Assembly (NCBI RefSeq): GCF_016802725.1
Contig: NC_052667.1
Coordinates: forward strand, 27,535,346-27,599,345
DNA from: Solenopsis invicta
Taxonomy: Eukaryota; Arthropoda; Insecta; Hymenoptera; Formicidae
DNA length: 64,000 nt
Reading direction: 5' to 3'
Part shown: positions 11,901 to 21,700 of the stretch, one piece after another
Layout of the letters: each line of letters starts with the position of its first letter
Position numbering within the stretch: the first letter of the stretch is position 1
Position numbers and translations under genes: made by a program
Notes under the pieces: model-generated
What the model was told of the DNA's origin: nothing
What the model saw: the letters and a program-made list of their open reading frames with translations, nothing else
Database searches by the model: none

Positions 11901-14284
11901 ATCTACAAGCCGGAAAACCGGAAATGTAACTGAGTTATTTACATAATGCAGTTTACATAGAGTATTCCATTACTACCGGATGTTTCCACAATGATTCTTT
12001 GGCCTTACAGGTCTTTTAAGGAGAACGGAATGAGCGGTCCATTATCCTGACTTGATTTGTGTGTTGATTGCATGACAATTTAAGTGCTTCAAATTACGTT
12101 ATTAAAATAACATGGTCAAAGTTTAAATTTTATCGAAAATGGAATTTTTAATGTTATGCAGATTCTCAAACATTTATGTCTCTATGCTGATACACAACCG
12201 TTATATTTCCTTCTATCATCCATGATTAATATTCGGTAATTTTGGAATATCTTGTGTATCAATATACATATATATGGAACACATAATACAATTAAATTGC
12301 GAATTTATCGTTGTCTATCGAAAAGTCAAAAACAGATCGAGATAATACTCTCTCGTTAAATATTCCACAAGATATATCGACTAACTTTGGCAATCCTTTG
12401 GCCGAAGCGTTTCGATTCGCGACGATCGCATTCGTAAATATCAATTCGGTCTCGGACCGGCTTTCGGGCGGGCTTAAAAAAATCGCTGCTATCGATTTCA
12501 AGACGATATGTATACTGTGTTCACGCCAGGAGGCAAAGACGCATTGGCGATCAAGAGGGAGTCTCAGATCTTGGCGATATTCGACAGCATGGGATACGGC
12601 GTCGTTTTCGACATGGACGGCGCGGCGAGGTTTGTTCGGAAAAAGAATTTACAAAGAATGTTTAATTACTGTCGAGGTGGCTCTCTCGTTCGCCAATTCA
12701 GGACTCCAATTACTTCTGCAGGCTGTCCTACAACCAGATCGGAGGAATTTTTACGGACAATCCCGCCGGTCTGCCCCTCGTTTGGACTTGGAACACGAAT
12801 CCGAGGGAATCGATACTCGAGACCGTGTACACGGTGCGTGAACGAACGATGTTTATCGGAGCTTTTCCCTCTCTCCTTCAATATAGATTTTCGATCAATC
12901 ATGAATAAGCGAATGGAGCTAAAACCTTTCATCTACTTTAACTTCTCCGTCGGATTACGGATTACGGATGGGAAATATGTAAAAACGCAACTTTTACGCG
13001 CGCGATTTTCCCAAAACTTTCCTAAATAGATTAACAAATTGTTTGTTCGATTTAAGAACTTGTTTGTAAAAAGAATAATATGGAATAAGAACAGAGAGAG
13101 ATACATTATCTAAGAAAGATTTAATACTTTAAATGATACTATTGCTCGATAATCGATAAATTGCATGAAATAAAATAAAGGAGATTTTATTTCAATCATA
13201 GGAAAATTTAACCGATGAAATGAAATTTTTCCCACCGACTGACAAATCGGCGGAAAGGTGAGATGCTCTTTCAAAGACTTATGTACTTATATGGAGCATC
13301 GATGTTCACACGCATCATGTTCCGATTACGTTTGATTGGCTTCGCAGTTCCGGAAATGTTAAGACACCGATATCACCGTCCGGCTCGAGAAATAAGGAAA
13401 AGAAGGTCGCTGAAGTGCAGAAACCTGTTGTCGAGGAACGACAAGAAGAGGTCGGGAGCAAGTATGTCAAGCAAAAAAGTAGAGCGAATTCTATCCAAAC
13501 AAAGCAGTCTAATTACGCCACATATTACCGTTCTGGAAATAAATTATAGCAATCGCGCGCGTATATTTTGTTAAGCGCATCTTTCTCTCGTTCGGAGATA
13601 TTGTCCTACATAAAATGTTTTAAACGAATTAAATTATACGTGTTGAAAATTAATGCATTAGCAAATTACATATACCCGTCGTTCCGTTAATAATTGAAAT
13701 TAATACATTATTCATGTCTTTAGATCGAACGGTAACCAAGAGTTTCCGAAAGAAGAAGACGTTCATCACATAAAAATAATGTGCATGAAATTGAATGAAT
13801 TTTTTAGCCTGCGAATCGTCGATCGGAAGAATATCAGTTTACGGTTTTCTGCTAGAAATAAGAATATCAGGTTTCGTGATTACCTTGATTGATACCACAT
13901 ATACTTTCAGATACTTAATAATTTTATATAAGTTGATTATGATCTATTAATTATCTTCGTTTTACTTTAATAGGATAGAATTGGGTACAATTGTGAATTT
14001 TAATAAAGAAGTAGCATCTTACATGGTGGAAGCAAGTGATTGGAAAAGCGACGTGTTGAAGTAAGCCAATAATAAAGTTTCCGAATTGTACGCGCGAAAT
14101 CTAAAAATAATCTTTGTCGCCCAGATGCAGATTCCAAGACAAATTGACCAAGAAATTGGAATCCGAAAGCAGTTTATACGATTTAGCTCAGGAGTATCGA
14201 AAAGTAAAGAGATTTGCGAAGGAACGTAAAGCTATGATCGCCAAATACAAACCTTTTTCCCAGATCAGCCGCGCCTTCAATTGA
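8931..14284 (+). CDS. FAM194-domain protein (ERICH6/C3orf20-like), 12 coding exons
   Basis: Exons: 8931-9102, 9357-9508, 9782-10901, 11142-11313, 11780-11925, 12503-12629, 12722-12833, 13202-13257, 13348-13461, 13724-13870, 13974-14060, 14125-14284. All joins are GT/AG and phase-compatible; the total is 2565 nt, 854 residues plus TGA. The C-terminal part matches the FAM194 domain known from vertebrate ERICH6 and C3orf20: YYDDG (550-554), ELFYPNGVLAI (568-578), AIFDSMGYG, then RLSYNQIGGIF (630-640) and VWTWN (650-654). The N-terminus has a CKFC pair (93-96). Exon 3 (residues 109-481) is a low-complexity Arg/Glu/Asp-rich region from about residue 178, without a fold I recognise. The C-terminal exon is Lys/Glu-rich. 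The start ATG at 8931 follows an acceptor-like TTTTTCAG, so an in-frame ATG at 8892 or an upstream exon remains possible. Molecular function is unknown; in vertebrates the family is mainly testis-associated. The exon 2 to exon 3 join is the least certain. Confidence 0.85.
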
Positions 14285-14458
14285 TCGTGCAAAACTAAAG
14301 ATTGTGTTGAATATTGTGAGCTTCGTGGTCGAAGAAGAAAATGCTAAGTACTCTAAAACTAATTATGATTTTTCTTTATCTACGTGATTCCCTAATTTAC
14401 GTAAGGGAAAGATTACGTAAAGGTCAAGAAAAAGAGAAGAAACGCGCAGATTTATATA

Positions 14459-14464
14459 AATAAA
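14459..14464 (+). promoter_or_regulatory. Poly(A) signal of the FAM194-domain gene
   Basis: AATAAA lies 175 bases after the TGA at 14282-14284. It is the first canonical signal downstream and gives a short 3' UTR. Confidence 0.6.
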
Positions 14465-14654
14465 AATGATCATGTAATTAAAATAATTCTCAAACAATTA
14501 ATTGTAACGGATGTTTTGTGGATACATTTTTCGCGCTGGTATAATAACGTATACAACACATTTCGCGCATTGCGTGTGTGATCTCATACGTTTCATGTTT
14601 GTGTATGTATCGGAATGTATGAACGTGTTGTATATGTGTATGCGTGTATGTTAC

Positions 14655-14708
14655 GTGTGTGTGTGTGTGTGTGTGTGTGTTTGTGTGTGTGTTTATGTGT
14701 GTGTGTGC
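14655..14708. repeat. (GT)n microsatellite
   Basis: A GT dinucleotide run broken by single T and TTAT interruptions. The apparent Val/Cys-repeat open frame across it is not a gene. Confidence 0.95.
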
Positions 14709-14929
14709 TTAAAACACATACGTAAAACATATTCCCAAATTCCGGGAATATTCCTCGATGAAAACCTTAAGTACTAAGCGAAGTAAAGAAAGGGTAATGT
14801 CGTACAATTTTGATCAATAAATTAAGTTAGATCGATCGGAATGATAGAGTTAGAAAAAGAATAAAGAGAGGGAGATAATAAATAGAGTCTTCTCGTTAAA
14901 TCTTAAGCGGCTTAGCGAGCGTTCCAAGG

Positions 14930-14930
14930 G

Positions 14931-14989
<59 letters not shown>

Positions 14990-15013
14990 GGAGCGGAAGA
15001 GGAGAGGGAGAGG
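14930..15013. repeat. Interrupted (GA)n tract
   Basis: About 80 bases of GAGAGA with single A interruptions, ending in GGAGAGGGAGAGG. It borders the GC-rich promoter-like block at 15.1-16.1 kb and could act as a GAGA-factor-type element; that role is inference. Confidence 0.9.
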
Positions 15014-15316
15014 GCACACAATTCCTCGCCCTAAATTAAACTTTCAGAGGCTCGTTGCGTTTCGAGGACTCTGCAGCCCAATTTCGGGACAAACATGTTT
15101 ACCGGGAGCGCTCGGTGAACCGCTTGAGATTTAAGAACGCGAAATAACGGTACCACCACCGAGCACCGCCGCCGACGTCGGCGTATGACGTCGAGCGTCG
15201 CGACGCGAGCTCGCGCGCGGTTCTCCGCGGAAGTCGCCAGCACGGGGCACGTCGAAACGCGATGAGGTACAACGAAGGCGGTAAGAAAAAACACTCGTTG
15301 AAGTATACGATGCGTG

Positions 15317-15324
15317 TATAAATA
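15317..15324 (+). promoter_or_regulatory. TATA box upstream of a GC-rich block
   Basis: TATAAATA sits inside a GC-rich, CpG-rich stretch. About 600 bases downstream is an ATG in a reasonable context (ATCACGATGG) that opens a candidate exon ending at a GTGAGT donor. The arrangement fits a plus-strand promoter with a long 5' UTR. No transcript evidence exists here. Confidence 0.35.
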
Positions 15325-15687
15325 ATAGCGCGTACACACGGTGATCGGAGAGACGCGAGAGCTGAAAGCGGGTCCTGAAGGGCCGTCTGACTACCCGCGC
15401 GGCTTATTTACAATGCCCTCCTTAGAGACTACTCTGGCGATTGCGCGATCGATCTCTCGCTCCCTGATACCGAGCTGCCCGCGTCGGGCAGACCGTCGAG
15501 TAATCGTCGAGAAATTACGTGAAAATTACGTTGATTGCTACGCGGTGACGCCGCGGTGATCACGAAGCGTCAACGGAGATCGACTCGCGATATTCATCAC
15601 TGTGGCGCGCGCACCATCGATCGCGATGATTGGTAGAAAAAGCTAACTCCGACCGCGAGCGATCGGTGGAACGCGCGTCAGTGTGGC

Positions 15688-15720
15688 TCCTCTCCCCTCC
15701 CCTCCCCTCCCCTCCCTTCC
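15688..15720. repeat. CCCCT pyrimidine repeat
   Basis: About five direct copies of CCCCT form a homopyrimidine tract within the presumed 5' UTR of the plus-strand candidate exon. It would be G-rich on the other strand and could form a G-quadruplex or triplex. Confidence 0.8.
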
Positions 15721-15771
15721 GTTCCGCCACTTGCTCGTTAAATCGTCAGCTCGTCAGCTTCCGGGCTTCTT

Positions 15772-15777
15772 TTTATT
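15772..15777 (-). promoter_or_regulatory. Possible poly(A) signal of the ZP-domain gene
   Basis: TTTATT on the plus strand reads AATAAA on the minus strand, about 360 bases beyond the ZP gene's stop at 16136-16138. If used, the ZP gene's 3' UTR would run antisense to the whole 15919-16098 candidate exon. Confidence 0.35.
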
Positions 15778-15918
15778 TACACGTTTCTACTCCGTTTCGA
15801 AGATCCCCCTCGTTCTTCCTCGTTCGATCGAATTCTCGCCCTCTCAGCCTCGTTGTCTCCCTCGCTATTCGCGAGCGACGCGACTAGTAGACTAGACACG
15901 AACCTACCGGCTATCACG

Positions 15919-16098
15919 ATGGAAGAGGAGAAAGAGGAGAGAAACGCGATTGCAACTTTCGACGAGGAGAATCTCCGACGTGTGGTGACGTGTTTCGAGA
16001 GTTTCGTTTCGGATGAAATAGCGTCGCGGTGCCGGTCCCGAAGCGTCGCCCGAGGTCGACGATCCTTCGGAGGGGGGATCACTTCCTTCTCTCCTGCA
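15919..16098 (+). CDS. Candidate first coding exon of an unidentified gene
   Basis: An ATG at 15919 starts 60 codons that end in phase 0 at a GTGAGT donor (16099). The peptide begins MEEEKEERNAIATFDEEN and has a serine/arginine-rich second half; I recognise no domain. Upstream lie a TATA box (15317) and a GC-rich leader. It is antisense to the 3' flank of the ZP gene, whose stop lies 38 bases past the donor, so its next exon would have to be beyond that gene. Caution: GC-rich DNA here is open on both strands, and the same bases (TTCCTTCTCTCCTGCAG) also form a strong acceptor, so the boundary could be the reverse. I found no partner exon. Confidence 0.28.
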
Positions 16099-16135
16099 GT
16101 GAGTTTTTTTGATTTTGCGCACCGTACACGCCTCT

Positions 16136-18731
16136 TCAGTTGGCGACTTTCACGAACTCCGGATTCGGCATGCTGCAGTTCTCGGTCGCGTACACCGGAT
16201 GAACGAAGCTGGTCCCGCCTATCGCGGCATTTTTGCGATCCACCGCGCGCACCCTGACGAAGAGGAAGGCCGCGACGAGGGAGGCGACCACGACCACCAG
16301 TAGCAGCATCACCAGACCGCCCACGAAACCTGGCAGGCTCATGCAGATCGTTTCCGGATCGGTGGACGCACTGGCGTTCTGTATGACCACGGTGGTGTCG
16401 TTGCTGGAGTTCGTTGTGCCTAGCGCGAAGTTGACGTCGCCCGGCGCGACCACTTGGATGACCCTTGAGGTGTTCACGTCCGTCATCTCTTGCGCCGCTC
16501 GTTTGTACACGTGGGTGGAGAACAAGGTCACCGTGTGATAGATATTCTGAAAATCGAGGGTAACCGTTGTAACATCGGAGAATATTCGCGTCATAGTAGG
16601 ATACCGAACGGTATCGTATAACGCGTCATTGATAATGTATTCGCGACGAGCTACATTGCTAAATCGAGAAAGTAAGATGATAGCTCGACAAATATCTCTT
16701 GTTTCGAGAGGTATCGCGTATATTCTCTAAAACGCGCGCGTCTCTTAAATCTGCATTCTATTTTTGACGACGACTTCACGCCAGTCCTCGGATTGCTTTT
16801 ATTGTTAACACATATTGACAAAAATAGAGGCTGGAACGCTCTTTAAAATACTTACGCTATCGTCGTCTTCGAGGTCATGTGGCTCGTCGTGCCTTCGCCT
16901 CCTAGCGCCTCTGAGCTCAGCCGGGAAACCTTCGACCGACCTCGGTCGACCTCCGAGGATGGCTAGATTACCACCTTCAAGCTCCTCGCTGCCGGCGGTT
17001 CCTTTTCGCTTCACAGTCTGGTACGCCGCCGAATGGCCGGGAAGAGGAGGCGGGGGGAGATGGATATTATCCTGGGGACTTTGGGGTGAGCTGCTCGACG
17101 TAGCATCACCCGGCGTCGAGCTAGGCGAAGAGGACGAGGTCTGTGCTTGTGGCGCCGGAACCACGTCCGGATTTGGTTCACTGTGACCAAAAATTCATTT
17201 ATATTTTATGCTTTGCTACGATTCATATCACTTATAACGAACCTAGTTTCTGAATCTGTTCTTTTATAAAAGATATTTGGAAAATAAAAGAAGCATAGAA
17301 AATATAAAGAAAAGCCTCGGAATATCGTGGATCGTATAGAATGAAAGATGAATAAAAGTTAAAAAGGAAATTCTCTGATAATATCTTCAGATAAAATAAA
17401 AAAGAATCTTCAGAAAGATATTATAATTTCCGAACAAAAAAGTCTTAATGGAATCCGACAGATCTTCTTTTGCGCGACAAGATTTTAATGGACGCTTCGT
17501 GGAAAAGCTTGCTTCGATAATTACACATTAGTGCTCGTTCGCTTTCTCACCTGTACGCTCCGGCCGGTCCGCTGGGATGTCGCGGATCAGGATAAGCCGC
17601 TGGCGGTACACCGTATTCGGGCACAGGCGGAGCACCGTATTCCGAAGAAAGACCTTGCGAGACCGGTGCGCCATATTCGTGAGTAATGCCTCCGGCAGGT
17701 GCGCCATACTCGAGACCAGGATGTCCACACTTGGGCTCGGGGCAATTGTATCGGCAGACTTGAATCACGCATTGGAAGTGGACGTTCATGCTATCGGGGA
17801 ACTTGAAAGCCTGGAAGTAGGCGAAGCTAACGACGGATGCGCTTGGTCCGAAGTTTTTGATCTTCTGGAACCTGCGAATGAAATATGACTTCGTATCTTT
17901 CTTCCTTGAGAAGCATATAGGCAATTGCAAATGTTATTATAACGCTAGAACTTACCTGGACATGATCTTCGGCCTGACCACACAACCGTACTGATCGACC
18001 AATTGAATCGGCGCCCTCTTGCCATCATGAGCGACGCAATTTCTCACCAGCATATCGAACTTGTTCTCGTCGTCTTTGATAGCCAGTACCATCGTCATAG
18101 TCTGACCGATCTTGACGATACCGGACACCTCGCTGGCCCAAGGACCCTTGCCGACCTGTATTTGCATCCAACACTGCAGGTTGTCTCCGAGAAAGTTGGC
18201 GGTGACGGCATGTAACATATCGACCTGGAACGGCCTGAAGGTGACCGCTTTCTCGTAAAAGTCGTACCAAGTACAGCGCAGCTTCCTCGCCTGATCCCAC
18301 ACCTCTTGCACGTACGGATCGTATTGCACGATAATTGTATTCTCTACGTAGCTACCGGACGGCGTCGGGGCGCCGTAAGCAGCCACGTTATGGTTCGCTG
18401 ACGAGCTCATGCCGCACGAATTGAGGAAGATCTCGAAGGTCGCGCTCAGATGGCCGGTGCCGGGCTTCAAGTGGACGCAGTGCGGATCCGAGTAGAAGCC
18501 CTTGCTAAAGATCATACCGTAGAACGGCCGATCGAACTCGATGTTCACTCGCATGTGCGTTTTCTCGCACTGCACCTGCAGATGCTTGATTTGTGGAGTG
18601 TCGGGCGACGCCAGCGGCCAGTTCTCCTCGTGGGCGATCGGTGGGCCATACTGAGCCGGGGCCCCATAGACAGATCTGTGTTCCAAAGGTAACGCGCTAC
18701 TGTCGACCAACGGTGCTTCACTCCGTACACC
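16136..18731 (-). CDS. ZP-domain transmembrane protein (cuticlin-like), 5' end missing
   Basis: Four exons in minus-strand order: 18731-17956, 17871-17551, 17180-16856, 16546-16136 (TGA at 16138-16136). Joins are GT/AG with matching phases, giving 610 residues. Numbering from the first visible residue: a YGAP/YGPP-rich leader, then a ZP domain (about 55-307) with C55, C293, C298, C302 and C307 among its cysteines. YGAP/YGVP repeats and a Pro/Ser-rich linker follow. A polybasic RRRR site (459-462) suits furin cleavage. One hydrophobic helix (about 548-571) precedes a short cytoplasmic tail. This is the standard order of insect apical-matrix ZP proteins, which polymerise at the apical surface of epithelia and shape cuticle. 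The first visible exon begins in phase 0 after TTCTGTTATCAG, so a signal-peptide exon must lie upstream, above 18731; I could not locate it. I do not assign a specific Drosophila orthologue. Confidence 0.93.
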
Positions 18732-21700
18732 CTGATAACAGAAACGAACAACGTGTCTCAAAAATAGCGATTGAAAGGAAATAGAAGAATGAATCATGCA
18801 ATTGATTTGCGGAATACTTGCTAAAATAGATTTAGAAATTCTGTGGATGCGAAGTAGGTGCGAACCAGATACAAGAATTAAAATGTGAGAGCGATTAATC
18901 ATGAAACATGAAAGCAAAGTAGCATTTATCTTCCTGGCAAACTTTACATTAAGATACAGGTATGGCTGCTTGAGTGAAACTTTTTCAATTTGCGTATTAA
19001 GTATACAAATAGCGTAACGTGATTGCGATATGTCGCAACTCTGAAGACTCCTCGGCTGCATCGCAACAACGGGGCGGCGATTTACATGGGACACGTGCCC
19101 TTTTCGAGACGTGCCCTGCACGTACGCGTTTCGAAACTGTCCTGCGGTTCTTATAACGGAGATTCCACTAAAGTTTTAACCGAGTCGCGCAACGCGTGAA
19201 CGTGACAAAAGGCAAAACGATTCGCCGTCTTTCTCAGTGTTTTCTCTGTCTTCTCTACTCCTTCCTTCCGACGACTCTTCGCAAGCGGCATACTTCTGCC
19301 AGACACACTTCGGTCTTTCTGGAATTACAATAAATGCCGCGAGTACACCTCCCTTCGCGTCCACCCACTTGTCGTCGCTCCTATTCCATCTGACATTAGA
19401 AATTCCGAATATTGTCGATCGCCATGACTTCACGGTCATTACCCTTTGCTATATTTTCCTTTCTCTTTTCTTTTTCACGAACTGTTTGTTTCCTCTCAGG
19501 GCAAGTAAGTACGTACAAAGAAAGAACAATTAGCAAGACTTGTAATTTTTAAATTAAAAATTTACTCCTATCCATTTTTAATTTATAGATTGATTTAGGT
19601 TTTATTAAGTAATATATACTAAATCACAAAATAAGGACAAGTTAGAATATCTTAATTTTATTTTACATTTCCATCAATATTTTATATTTTGATAAACCGA
19701 TTAATCTCTCAATGTAATCTTTTTATCAACAACGATTAACATATTGATTTACGTGAAATATGAATCGTCGTTGACGCCTTGATGCCGGCACAAATATGTT
19801 AATAATGCTTGAAAATATGCTGACAAAAAAAGAACGCGACCGAAAACGCGTGTACTGTTAGCCAAAGAAACGATTCGTCGAGAGGAATCGAATACGGGCC
19901 CGCATTCAGAAGGTCGGACGACGAGCCCGGCCGACTCCCTCGGGCAATTTTGTATTCTGATTTGGCAGAATTGCAAGAGGGTAATTACGCGAATCTGCGT
20001 ACCGAGACCAATGTCTTCACTTCCGCCGGGAGATCGTTCTAAATACGATTTTACTCGTAACAGTGCATCTATCGTATCCTTCCATGCTTTCCCCAATTTG
20101 ACACGCAACTCTAAACACATTCCTCCGTCATTAACTTAATATCTATGTTAACATCGAGTGCATCTCACATTTGATTCCGCGGCACGAATCTCGTGCGGGC
20201 GCGTTAACGATTGAGTAAACGTGCAATTAACGTGATGGTACAAAGACAACGATTGTAAATTCGTAAATGGGTCTGAAAGATATTAGCGTGTTTCGTTGTG
20301 CAACAACAAGAAAATGAAGAGTCGCGCGGTAGGTGCAGTATATTCAGAGATAACTGTATTAAAACTAGATCTCGTCATATGCCAATTGCAACAATTTCCA
20401 TTATGAGGCTATTACAGAAACCAAACGTTCGCGTTTACGCGTACGTGATCGTAAACTAGAACGCATAAATATCACCGATGATACAGTCGTTAATTTCTAA
20501 ACAACACACACACACACACATACACACGTATATATATTATCGATTTGTATCTGTTAAATTATTAACATAAATTGATTATTAATAGTTTCATAATTAGTTA
20601 TTTTAATACATTAATAATTAATTATAAATTTGTTAACATAAATTAATTAATATTAATGATTTCATCATGTACTATGTTTTTTGAAAATTGTAAACCATGA
20701 CAATTTTTTTTAAACAAACAAGCTTCTACAATTGCTGCGAGGGTAATACGAGGTCTGTTGAAAAAGTTGCCAAAGTCCCCTTTGTCTTTATACTCGTATA
20801 CCATTAAAACTTGAAGGAGTCGCTATAAAATTGTTTGGGATGTCCAATCTCGATATGGAGAAACTCAATCTGCCTCGAATCTTTTCATCTCTTCCTCGTC
20901 CCGATAATACGGTCATAACTTCCCGGAAAAACCGCGGCCAGTTATCCGCGCGAACTGTAATTTGGAGAATGCTGGTAATAAAGCGAGGGAAGTGAGCAAG
21001 AGGAATCGCGCATCGTGCATTAATCGTCAGACGGTACCGGTTGTGACAGCCGGATGACAGTGGCCGCCGCCGATTCACAATCACCGCGGAGCGCGGTTTG
21101 TAAACTGGGCAGGTCGACGGCGTACGCATACCTGTCCGCTTTCTTGTTCTACTTGCACCTGCGCCTGATCAGGTTCACGGACTTTCTGGATAGAAAAGTA
21201 CGGGCGCGGAACCGGTCGGCGCGTATAATCGAAATCACGGTCCGCTACGATCGTACACAAAGTTAAATAAGCGCGGTTCTTTTCTTTCTGCCGGTCCGCC
21301 GAATTTCCAGCACGAACGCGTCTTAATCATGCATAGATCGGGGCGAGCTAATTAGTCCGTGAATATCCTCGCTAATGGCACGTCTGCTTACTAACTCCAA
21401 CGTTATTACGTTTACCTCATCGAAGTTTTGCTTTATTTTTATCTTATTACACTTCCTTGTGTCACTCCATCAATCTTCTCGAGTATATAAATGGATTAGA
21501 AATACTATTACAAACTTCACGAATTGCAACGCAACGCTTCTAACATTCACCGAAAAATAACTTTCACGAGAAATCGTTAACCTTAATACCGAACCCAGTT
21601 TTCATGATAAATCGTTAATCGCGAGAAGTGCCTTGGCTTGTATAACTCGTATTTTACAACAATCCATATTTACAGTCAATGGTACGCTACGATTCAACGC

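Larger units (their letters stand above)
14285..15300. other. Gap between genes with GT and GA tracts
   Basis: After the FAM194 gene's 3' UTR comes a (GT)n microsatellite at about 14655-14708, then an interrupted GA tract at about 14930-15013. From about 15080 the DNA becomes GC- and CpG-rich. The open frames across the GT tract are repeat artefacts. No gene is seen. Confidence 0.7.

Noticed and set aside
12311..12502. Open frame starting SIEKSKTDRDNTLSLNIPQD before the FAM194 exon 6
   Set aside because: It is in a different frame from exon 6, has no donor or acceptor that would insert it in phase, and the direct 11925 to 12503 join restores the domain.
14511..14777. Open frame across the GT microsatellite
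   Set aside because: A Val/Cys/Tyr-rich product of the dinucleotide repeat; no domain.
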